From: an uncultured Collinsella sp.
Lineage (GTDB): Bacteria; Actinomycetota; Coriobacteriia; Coriobacteriales; Coriobacteriaceae
Direction: 5' to 3'
Length of the DNA stretch: 64,000 bases
Assembly (NCBI GenBank): GCA_934667065.1
Contig: CAKULD010000003.1
Span: forward strand, 124,001 to 188,000
Below, one piece after another: positions 57,833 to 64,000 of this stretch. Position numbers and translations under genes: made by a program. Numbering within the stretch: position 1 is the first letter of the stretch; each line of letters starts with the position of its first letter. The notes below the pieces were generated by a model. It had not been told where the DNA came from. It saw only the letters and a list, made by a program, of their open reading frames with translations, and ran no database searches.

Positions 57833-60511
57833 TTACTGCGGTATGACCTGCGTGAGCCGAGCGCGAGCGACCGCCGCCTGGCCGTAGGCGATGCAGCCGT
57901 CATTGACGGGCACGGTGTGGGGAACCAAGACGGCAAGACCGGCGTCTTTGAGCTCGCGTGTGAGGAGCTGAAGCAAAAGTCGGTTCATGAACACGCCGCC
58001 CGAGAGCGCGACGGTGTCGATGCCTTCGCGGGCGCAGATTTCGCTTGCGATGTGGGCCGATGCACGCGCGATGGCGATATGGAAGTCGAGCGCGAGCTTG
58101 TCGGCCGGCGCGCCGGCCTCAATTCCCTCCAAAAGCGCCTTAAAAAATGGTCTTTGGTCCAAAACGAGGGAGCTATCCGAGGCCGCCTGGACAGTTAGTT
58201 CAGATACGTATTTTTGTGATGGGCTCTGGGTGGCAAAAGCCGTCTGCGAACACCCCAAATGGGTCGATTTTGGGCCTGCACCGGGCATGCTTGCCGCAAA
58301 CGGGGTGTCTGGAGAGCCCTTTTTAGTCAAATTCGAGTCAAAAATGTCGGATAGGGGGTCTGTAGTTAATACGTATCTGAACAAACTGTCCAGCGATGTT
58401 GAGACGGATGCGGATACACCCGCCTGATTGCCAGTGGAATGGCTGTTTTCGTCGTCAAGAGCGCGCCAAGCGGCGGCCTCGAGCTCGATGGCGGGTTCAC
58501 CCTCGTAGGTTGCAGTGCCGCAGATGCCCAAGATTGCCGCCGCGGCGTCAAACAAACGGCCCATGCTGCTCGTGCGCGGGCTGTTGATGTCCCGCTCGAT
58601 CATCGTGGTCGTCACGCTACGTGTTTGCTCGTCAATGCTATCCAAAAGCGGGGCGGCGCCCGGATGTTCGAGCAGGCCGAGTTCGCTGAGCAGGGCAAAG
58701 GCGTTGCGTCGGGCGTCGCGCACGGATGCAGCCCCGCCGGGAAGTGCCCAGGTGCGCAGGTGTGCGGCGCGCTCAAAATCGGCGAGGCCGGCGACAAGAA
58801 ATTCGCCGCCCCAAATGGTCCCGTCGGTGCCGGCGCCCGTGCCATCGAAGGCGATACCCAGAACGCGCGTATTGGGCACAAGCCGCCCTGCGGAGATGGC
58901 CTCGGCCATCACGCTCACGATGTGCGCATGATGGTGCTGGACTTCGATAAGTGGCAGGTCCTGTTCCCGCGCCTGCTCACGCGCCCATTGGCTCGATAGG
59001 TAGCTGGGGTGCAAGTCGCATACCAGCGCGGCAGGCACCAGATCAAAAAGGTCTTCCAGGCGCGCACGCGCGGCGTTCCACGCATCGAAAGTCGCGCCGT
59101 TTTCGACATCTCCAATATGCTGCGACACAAAACAAGCCGCGGGACCGTCCGAGTCCTCACGCGTGAGTGCGATCGTGGCCTTTTGCTGCGGGCCGCAGGC
59201 GAGTACGCAAGGCGCGGCGCTGGCGAGTGCCGGCAACGGCAACGGCTGCGGGGCGTATCCGCGAGCGCGGCGCACGGGCATAACGGCACCGTCGACCACA
59301 CGTACTACGGAGTCGTCGTAGCGCGAGAGGATCGCGCGGTCATTGCCGAGCAGCGCGTCGGCGATGCCGGTGGCAACGAGGTGCTTCCAAGCAAGATCGT
59401 CGTCGGTCTCGATAGGCTCTTCGCTTAGATTTCCGCTGGTCATGACAAGTGCGTGCATGCCATGGGTTTCTGCCGCGGCAAGCAACAGATGCTGAAGCGG
59501 GGTATAGGGGAGCATGACGCCGAGTTCGGGCAGATCGTGCGCAACGGACGGTGCGAGTTCGAGAGCATCGGAGAAATCTCCCTCGCCAGCACCACGCCGG
59601 CGCAGCAGCACGATGGGGCGGATGCTGCCGGCCAGCAAGTCGCGCTCGGCATCATCGACATGGCACAGGCGCTCAGCGCCGCCAAGGTCGCGCACCATAA
59701 CAGCAAGCGGTTTGTTGCTGCGGCGCTTGCGACGGCGCAGCTCGGTCACCGCCTGTTCGTTGGCGGCGTCGCAAGCAAGATGGAATCCGCCCAGGCCCTT
59801 GATGGCAACAATGCCACCGGCCGCAAGTAATTCAACACAGCGCTCGATAATGGCGTCGCTGGCCTCGCGCGTGTCGCCGACAGCCGGCGTCGCCCCCGAG
59901 TTTCCGAGCTCCATGCCGCGCGCCGCCTCACGCCAGGTAATATGCGGCCCGCAATCAAAACAGGCATCGGGCTGCGCATGAAAGCGCCGGTCAAGTGGGT
60001 CGGCATACTCCACTGCGCACTCGGGGCACATGGGAAAGCAGCCCATGGACGTGGCCGCTCGGTCATAGGGCAGCGACCGGATGATGGTAAAGCGCGGCCC
60101 ACAGTTGGTGCAGTTGATAAAGGGGTAGTGATAGCGTCGGTCGGCGGGGTCGAACAGCTCGCGTAGGCAGTCGTCGCAGGTAGCGATATCGGGCGAGATG
60201 AGCGTCGTATGCGCAGTCTGATCCTGTGACGCCACGATGCGAAAACCCTGTTCATCGGCGGCATCCCAAGTGCCGGGTTCCAAATCCGCAACGTCAATAC
60301 GCTCCACGCGGGCTGCCGCAGGCGCGTGGTCCGACAGCGCGGCGACAAAGCTGTCGAGCGCTGCGCCCGAAGCATGCGCCTCGACATGCACGCCGTCGCC
60401 CGCGTTGAGCACCCAACCGCAGATGCCATGCGCCGTGGCCTCGCGATACACAAATGGCCGCATGCCAACGCCCTGCACAATGCCCGTCACATGAATATGC
60501 ACATGCCGCAT
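57833..60511 (-). CDS. hypF: Carbamoyltransferase HypF with a 69-residue in-frame insertion
   Basis: The 892-residue protein has an acylphosphatase domain (about 1-90: VTGIVQGVGMRPFVYREA), zinc-finger motifs (about 105-190: CDDCLRELFDP, CTNCGPRFTI, CPECAVEYADP), a YrdC-like domain (about 200-390) and a Kae1-like domain with ASGNL and FDGTGAGTDGTIWGGEF. It makes carbamoyl-adenylate and transfers the carbamoyl group to HypE. Residues 707-775 (from LDSLFRYV to SELTVQ) are encoded by a 207-bp element with terminal inverted repeats; they lie in a linker of the Kae1-like domain before ALDFHIAIARA and SGGVFMNRLL. Without them the length (823) is near normal. GAGGAGA precedes ATG 60511. Confidence 0.93.
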   Translation of the reverse strand: MRHVHIHVTGIVQGVGMRPFVYREATAHGICGWVLNAGDGVHVEAHASGAALDSFVAALSDHAPAAARVERIDVADLEPGTWDAADEQGFRIVASQDQTAHTTLISPDIATCDDCLRELFDPADRRYHYPFINCTNCGPRFTIIRSLPYDRAATSMGCFPMCPECAVEYADPLDRRFHAQPDACFDCGPHITWREAARGMELGNSGATPAVGDTREASDAIIERCVELLAAGGIVAIKGLGGFHLACDAANEQAVTELRRRKRRSNKPLAVMVRDLGGAERLCHVDDAERDLLAGSIRPIVLLRRRGAGEGDFSDALELAPSVAHDLPELGVMLPYTPLQHLLLAAAETHGMHALVMTSGNLSEEPIETDDDLAWKHLVATGIADALLGNDRAILSRYDDSVVRVVDGAVMPVRRARGYAPQPLPLPALASAAPCVLACGPQQKATIALTREDSDGPAACFVSQHIGDVENGATFDAWNAARARLEDLFDLVPAALVCDLHPSYLSSQWAREQAREQDLPLIEVQHHHAHIVSVMAEAISAGRLVPNTRVLGIAFDGTGAGTDGTIWGGEFLVAGLADFERAAHLRTWALPGGAASVRDARRNAFALLSELGLLEHPGAAPLLDSIDEQTRSVTTTMIERDINSPRTSSMGRLFDAAAAILGICGTATYEGEPAIELEAAAWRALDDENSHSTGNQAGVSASVSTSLDSLFRYVLTTDPLSDIFDSNLTKKGSPDTPFAASMPGAGPKSTHLGCSQTAFATQSPSQKYVSELTVQAASDSSLVLDQRPFFKALLEGIEAGAPADKLALDFHIAIARASAHIASEICAREGIDTVALSGGVFMNRLLLQLLTRELKDAGLAVLVPHTVPVNDGCIAYGQAAVARARLTQVIPQ
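58187..58393. repeat. 207-bp terminal-inverted-repeat element inside hypF
   Basis: The 24-base ends CTGGACAGTTAGTTCAGATA(CGTA) at 58187-58210 and the matching arm at 58370-58393 are inverted complements with one mismatch. The element is exactly 69 codons and starts on a codon boundary, so hypF stays open. No transposase gene is inside; it behaves like a non-autonomous palindromic element. Confidence 0.75.
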
Positions 60512-60530
60512 GCGACTCTCCTCATCAAAA

Positions 60531-60563
60531 CCTGCCAAAAAGGGACAGGTTTATTTTGGTAGG
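60531..60563. repeat. CCTGCCAAAA palindrome, copy 3
   Basis: CCTGCCAAAA and TTTTGGTAGG flank AGGGACAGGTTTA, just upstream of hypF. Confidence 0.78.
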
Positions 60564-60575
60564 TAAAACGTTAAA

Positions 60576-60608
60576 CCTGCCAAAACAAACCTGTCCCTTT
60601 TTGGCAGG
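60576..60608. repeat. CCTGCCAAAA palindrome, copy 4 (inverted)
   Basis: CCTGCCAAAACAAACCTGTC and CCTTTTTGGCAGG follow copy 3 after 12 bases in opposite orientation. The right end lies 4 bases from the nikR stop and may terminate it. Confidence 0.78.
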
Positions 60609-60612
60609 TGCG

Positions 60613-61119
60613 CTACAGCCCCAAGCTTTGCCCGGTGGCGGCGCAGGTGAGCTCGCCGTGCTTAACGCCGCGAAGGCCCAGCAGGCGGTCGGCCAGCTCG
60701 TAGACGCGCTCGCCGCGACCCTTGAGCGCCAGAATCTCCAGGCAGTTGTGGTGATCCAGGTGCACATGCATGGTCGAGACGATCTCGTCGGTGTAATCAT
60801 GTTGCACCTCGTCCAGGCGGCGCGTCAGGTCGCCGGTATGGTGGTCATAGATCATGGTGAGCGATCCGATGACCTGCTCGTCGGGCGTGCGCATCTGCTC
60901 CTTGGCGATCGAGGCGCGAATCAGGTCGCGCACGGCCTCGGAGCGGTTGGCCACGTCACCGCGGCGCGCGATCTGCTCGTCAAAGCGACGAAGCAGGTCA
61001 TCGGGCGCGGTGACCGAAAAGCGGACCAGCTCGGAGCTGGAGCCGGCGCAACGGCAGTTCGCCTGGTCGGCCGGACCGTGTGCGTAATCGCGGTCGCAGT
61101 CGTGCTCGTGCTCGGCCAC
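60613..61119 (-). CDS. nikR: NikR-type nickel-responsive regulator
   Basis: The 168-residue protein has a His/Asp/Cys-rich N-terminal tail (MAEHEHDCDRDYAHG), a ribbon-helix-helix DNA-binding domain (about 30-70: LVRFSVTAPDDLLRRFDEQI, NRSEAVRDLIRA) and a C-terminal ACT-like domain. That domain keeps the nickel ligands: His in MIYDHHTG and the His-x-His and Cys of TMHVHLDHHNCLE. It represses nickel uptake or hydrogenase genes when nickel is plentiful. It lies upstream of hypF on the same strand, fitting control of NiFe hydrogenase supply. The metal-rich tail is longer than usual. Confidence 0.92.
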   Translation of the reverse strand: MAEHEHDCDRDYAHGPADQANCRCAGSSSELVRFSVTAPDDLLRRFDEQIARRGDVANRSEAVRDLIRASIAKEQMRTPDEQVIGSLTMIYDHHTGDLTRRLDEVQHDYTDEIVSTMHVHLDHHNCLEILALKGRGERVYELADRLLGLRGVKHGELTCAATGQSLGL

Positions 61120-61120
61120 G

Positions 61121-61369
61121 CTACACCAGCTTTACGGAGCCGACGGAGTTGTGGTCGGCCTCGATGGCGTCCTCGTAGCCCTCGAGCGCGTCATGGGCCT
61201 CGTGCAGCGCGGCCATAGCGGCTTCGAGCTTGGCGCCGATGCGCTCCATGTCAAAATTCTCGGTCGCATGCAGCAGCTGATGGCTCCACTCGTGAGCGAG
61301 CTCGATGGTGTCGTCGACCTGCTTGACGCTCATGGCAAGCTGGCTCATGTTCATTCCAACGTCATGCAT
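61121..61369 (-). CDS. Small helical hypothetical protein next to nikR
   Basis: The 82-residue protein is predicted all-helical (MSQLAMSVKQVDDTIELAHE, KLEAAMAALHEAHDALEGYE) and has several His residues (ELAHEWSHQLLHATE). No known domain. It ends 1 base before the nikR start on the same strand, so it is probably the first gene of a nikR operon. The His-rich helix could bind metal, which is inference. GGAGATTTCCC is its ribosome site. Confidence 0.7.
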   Translation of the reverse strand: MHDVGMNMSQLAMSVKQVDDTIELAHEWSHQLLHATENFDMERIGAKLEAAMAALHEAHDALEGYEDAIEADHNSVGSVKLV

Positions 61370-61442
61370 GGGAAATCTCCTTCTGTACGGGGCAATCTAG
61401 TGGTTCAGATTCTACTACGCCCGCCCTGAGCGCCGCCGCATA

Positions 61443-61479
61443 AGAAAACGGGTGCGAGTCCGTCTGACCCGCACCCGTT
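61443..61479 (-). terminator. Rho-independent terminator after thioredoxin
   Basis: AACGGGTGCG pairs perfectly with CGCACCCGTT; in the minus direction it is followed by TTTCTTA. It lies about 110 bases after the thioredoxin stop. Confidence 0.82.
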
Positions 61480-61590
61480 CACTGGGGGCTGTTTGTGTCT
61501 ACCATACTATCCGTGGTCGCGCGCCCTGCACCCGGCGCTCCGGCGAGCGGTGCAAAACCGCTCATGGACGGCAGATGCGTAACAAACGTA

Positions 61591-61911
61591 TTACAGATGC
61601 TTCTCCAGCAGCGCCTGAAGCCTTGCCTTGGGTAAGGCACCGACCGAGCGGTCAACCTCTTCGCCGTTCTTAAAGACGATCAGCGTGGGGATGCTCATGA
61701 CGCCATACTTCATGGCCAGGTCCTGGTTGTCGTCGACGTTGCACTTGGCCACGGCCAGCTTGCCGGACAGCTCGTCGGCGACCTCGTCCACGATGGGCGA
61801 GAGCGATCGGCAGGGTCCGCACCACGGGGCCCAAAAATCAACCAGCACGGGCAGGTTGTCGTTAACGATGGAATCGAAGTTCTCGGGGGTAATCTGCTTA
61901 ATGTCAGCCAT
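61591..61911 (-). CDS. trxA: Thioredoxin
   Basis: The 106-residue protein has the active site FWAPWCGPCRSL (about 25-36), the cis-proline motif MSIPTLIVFKNGEEV and the family's usual length. It reduces protein disulfides in the cytoplasm. Met 61911 is chosen from the GGAGG 5 bases upstream; the open frame continues 28 codons further without a ribosome site. It is monocistronic. Confidence 0.96.
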   Translation of the reverse strand: MADIKQITPENFDSIVNDNLPVLVDFWAPWCGPCRSLSPIVDEVADELSGKLAVAKCNVDDNQDLAMKYGVMSIPTLIVFKNGEEVDRSVGALPKARLQALLEKHL

Positions 61912-62013
61912 GGTGACCTCCATAATGCGACGCGGCTCGGCCGCGTAAAACTCAGTACGACCGTGCTTATACCCAGCGGCCCGCAAAGCAACCACTCGCG
62001 GGCGGCTCTTTTA

Positions 62014-62019
62014 TATAAT
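62014..62019 (+). promoter_or_regulatory. -10 box TATAAT
   Basis: TATAAT preceded by CTTTTA lies about 29 bases before the start of the 62.0 kb hypothetical gene. Confidence 0.5.
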
Positions 62020-62047
62020 GGTGGGCACGTAAACGATTGGAGAGCGC

Positions 62048-62623
62048 ATGCCCACGTCACAAAGCCAGAAAAAAGAAGCCATCGCCCAGGCCACCGAGCA
62101 GGAGCTCGCGTCGCTTGCGGCGCGTGGCGTGCGCATCGCGGGCAATGCGTGCTCACCGATCGTGCTGGTCAAAGGCGATTTGGATGAGGCCGAGCGCTCG
62201 GGCGGCGAGCTCGCCGCCGGCCCGGATGGCGCCGCGCTGCGCAAGGCACTCGGGGCCATCGGTTATGCGCCCGAGGATTTCTGCGCGCTGGCAAGCGTTG
62301 CCGGCGCGGGCGACGGGACGGTCGCGGTGGGCGAGGCCCTGCCGTGTGAGCTGTTCCGCGAGGCGCTGGAGGCCCTGGACCCCGAAGCGGTGCTGCTGCT
62401 TGACAACAGCGCGGCCGATATCATGCGCGAGACCTATGCCGACATGCTCGTGGCAATCGATGACTTCGACACCGCTATGCTCAAGCCCGGCCTGGTCGCC
62501 CACGTGCAGGGCCGCCGCGTACTCGCGCTCGATGGCTTTGAGGCGGCGCTCACCGACAAGGCCGCCAAGCAGCGCATGTGGGCTTACATTAAGCAGCTGA
62601 CCCCGGCGGCCGCGCCGCTGTAG
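62048..62623 (+). CDS. Hypothetical protein, faintly uracil-DNA-glycosylase-like
   Basis: The 191-residue soluble protein has a Rossmann-like strand-turn pattern: SPIVLVKGDLDEAERSGGEL near the start, EALDPEAVLLLDNSAADIMR in the middle and LVAHVQGRRVLALDGFEAAL near the end. The order is reminiscent of uracil-DNA glycosylase superfamily proteins, but the catalytic motifs are not visible, so this is a weak suggestion. GGAGAG precedes the ATG. It stands alone between divergent thioredoxin and convergent kinase genes. Confidence 0.6.
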   Translation: MPTSQSQKKEAIAQATEQELASLAARGVRIAGNACSPIVLVKGDLDEAERSGGELAAGPDGAALRKALGAIGYAPEDFCALASVAGAGDGTVAVGEALPCELFREALEALDPEAVLLLDNSAADIMRETYADMLVAIDDFDTAMLKPGLVAHVQGRRVLALDGFEAALTDKAAKQRMWAYIKQLTPAAAPL

Positions 62624-62686
62624 CAGGCCTGCACCGGCAAGGCGACCAGGGCGGTTGAGTCGCGCCATAAGCCGCGCATCGCGCCC

Positions 62687-63964
62687 CTACATCACAGCGC
62701 GCAGCTCAAATCGGTCACCGTTGATGCGGAACTGGCAGTTGCCGTTCATGCGCTCTACGGCAAGCTTGATGCTCTTGGTGCCAAAGCCATGGCCGGCGTG
62801 TTGGGTCACGGGCATGCCGTCGACCATACGCGGCGCGCGTCCAAACGTGTTGGAAACCAAAAGCAACAACTGGCCGTCTTCAAGCCGCAGGTCAAGGTCG
62901 ACAAAGCGTTTGCCTTCGGGGGCGGCGCTTGCGGCGATGATGGCATTTTCCAGGGCATTCGAAAGTACGCTGAACAGGTCGGCATCGCTCACGCGAACGG
63001 TTTCGGGCACGGCGGCGCGCAGGTCGGCGGCGATGCCGTGCTTGTTGATATCCGAGCTAAATGACGAAAGCACGATGTTGACGGTCTCGTTGGCGCAGTA
63101 ACGGCGCACGGCAGTGCGGTCGTTGGCCTCGCAGAGCTCATCGATGCGATCGAGCGCTTCGTCGGTGTGGCCCTCCTCAATTAAAACGGCCAGGCCGCGC
63201 AGGAAGTGCCGCATGTCGTGGCGAAGAATCGACAGCTCGCGTCCGGATTGGCGCCAGGCCTCGAGCTCTTTGATGGCGGAGTTGTCGCGCGTCTCGAGCA
63301 TCCATCGCTCACGCTCGGCGACTTCCTTTGCCTCGTATTCGCGCAGATAGACGGCGAGAAACATAAGGTAGAAGGCGCAAAGGGCAAAGGCCAAAAACTC
63401 AACGGTCACCACCGAGCCCGAGTGGAACAGCGTGGTGTAGACGTTGGTGGCATAGTCAAAGATGTAGTAGACGAGCGGCAGAATTAAAAGAATGCCCAGC
63501 TCGGTGGGGCTTTTAATCGCCAGACGCGGACCGATATCGCCGGCCCAGTGTAGGAGGACGGCAAAGACGCCGAGCGTGGTCGCAATGCGCGCAAGGTAGT
63601 ATGCAACCTGCGAGTCGGTGACTGCGAATGCGGCGATACCCATCCAGTTGCTAAACTGGCAGCTTAGGTAGGCGCTGGTGACGCCCAATGCCGCGAGCAG
63701 CGGACTTAAGCGGTAGCGCCCGCATAGGTAGACGATAAGCGGCAGGTGCACGACGAGCGGGTAAGCCTGCCGCGCAAACAGCTCACCGCCAACGGCGTTA
63801 GCGATCGAGAAGGCGGCGCCGGTTGCGGCGCCGATCCCCAGCAATTCGAGCGCATGGCGTCGATTGATTTCGACACCGCAGAGCGCCGCCGAGGCAAAAA
63901 CGCCAAAGAGCAGCGTCGTGGCGTGGTGAATCGCCCAAAGAACCATTTCGACCGATGCAGGCAT
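62687..63964 (-). CDS. GHKL-type sensor histidine kinase
   Basis: The 425-residue protein has six or seven membrane segments (about 8-205) followed by a cytoplasmic helix region with the phosphorylated His in ILRHDMRHFLRGL (about 245-257). A GHKL ATPase domain follows (about 315-425: N-box LSNALENAIIAA, G-box GHGFGTKSIKLAVERM). The layout is that of AgrC/LytS-like quorum or peptide-sensing kinases. It probably pairs with a response regulator encoded just upstream on the same strand, whose end reaches the window edge with an overlapping stop (TGATG). Confidence 0.85.
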   Translation of the reverse strand: MPASVEMVLWAIHHATTLLFGVFASAALCGVEINRRHALELLGIGAATGAAFSIANAVGGELFARQAYPLVVHLPLIVYLCGRYRLSPLLAALGVTSAYLSCQFSNWMGIAAFAVTDSQVAYYLARIATTLGVFAVLLHWAGDIGPRLAIKSPTELGILLILPLVYYIFDYATNVYTTLFHSGSVVTVEFLAFALCAFYLMFLAVYLREYEAKEVAERERWMLETRDNSAIKELEAWRQSGRELSILRHDMRHFLRGLAVLIEEGHTDEALDRIDELCEANDRTAVRRYCANETVNIVLSSFSSDINKHGIAADLRAAVPETVRVSDADLFSVLSNALENAIIAASAAPEGKRFVDLDLRLEDGQLLLLVSNTFGRAPRMVDGMPVTQHAGHGFGTKSIKLAVERMNGNCQFRINGDRFELRAVM

Positions 63965-64000
63965 CAGCGCCTCCCGCCCTCAAAGCGCACCGCAAAGTAG
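63964..64000 (-). CDS. Possible C-terminal end of the upstream response regulator gene
   Basis: One minus-strand frame reads YFAVRFEGGRR and stops at TGA (63964-63966), overlapping the ATG of the kinase. Overlap of this kind is usual for regulator-kinase pairs. Too little is visible for a family call. Confidence 0.35.
   Translation of the reverse strand, partial: YFAVRFEGGRR

Noticed and set aside
58187..58393. Intein within hypF
   Set aside because: At 69 residues it is too short for an intein, lacks splice-junction residues, and its ends are inverted repeats at the DNA level.
62048..62623. Firm uracil-DNA glycosylase call
   Set aside because: Only a general fold resemblance is visible; the catalytic motifs cannot be located.

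Overview
The window looks like a chromosomal segment of a gut Coriobacteriia bacterium, most likely a Collinsella species. This is inferred from GC-rich codon use with strong Shine-Dalgarno sites, a multi-membrane-segment LuxR regulator, an NRAMP-related (NRMT-like) transporter of the kind described from Eggerthella, many PTS and glycosidase genes, and many palindromic intergenic elements. No database search was possible. No rRNA, tRNA, CRISPR array, transposase or phage gene was recognised.

Layout. 1-10.4 kb is mostly housekeeping and envelope: a truncated DUF362 iron-sulfur protein, hemolysin III-type and CorC-type membrane proteins, a small domain resembling the cyanophycin synthetase N-terminus, a YtxH/PRC-barrel pair, a membrane-anchored deacetylase-fold protein lacking its metal ligands, and a two-gene magnesium-type transport locus (MgtE-like sensor plus NRMT-like transporter). 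10.7-16.2 kb holds an OatA-like acyltransferase and a nucleoside/sugar salvage set (ribokinase, nucleoside hydrolase, ROK kinase).

16.6-39.5 kb is a large plant-glycan utilisation region. It has two LacI regulators; an alpha/beta hydrolase, an apiosidase-like (GH140/DUF4038-type) enzyme and a lactose/cellobiose-type PTS; then an L-fucose-isomerase-like isomerase, a split transketolase and an FGGY kinase, the gene set of the apiose -> apulose -> apulose-4-phosphate -> transketolase route. These are followed by luxS, a DUF4867 gene, a GH1 6-phospho-beta-glucosidase, a DUF1593 protein, an esterase, a beta-glucoside PTS and a second DUF4038 hydrolase. GTAAACA/TGTTTAC-type half-sites recur in front of these operons, so they may form one LacI-controlled regulon for apiosyl-glucosides or pectin side chains. 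The enzymes lack signal peptides, which fits import by PTS and cleavage inside the cell.

39.8-54.1 kb holds a membrane LuxR regulator, a cluster of secreted or lipoprotein genes, pyrE, an RpiR regulator, a large glycoside hydrolase divergent from an AraC regulator, a second GH1 enzyme with a glucose-type EIIA, and another lipoprotein. 54.5-64 kb holds a HAD phosphatase, the hydrogenase maturation genes hypF-hypC-hypD-hypE with nikR, thioredoxin, a hypothetical protein and a GHKL sensor kinase.

The most unusual aspect is the number of structured palindromic elements: a 67-bp family (four copies of identical length), two 172-nt multi-stem elements with compensatory stem changes, several long-armed inverted repeats, and a 207-bp (69-codon) element with 24-bp terminal inverted repeats that sits in frame inside hypF.
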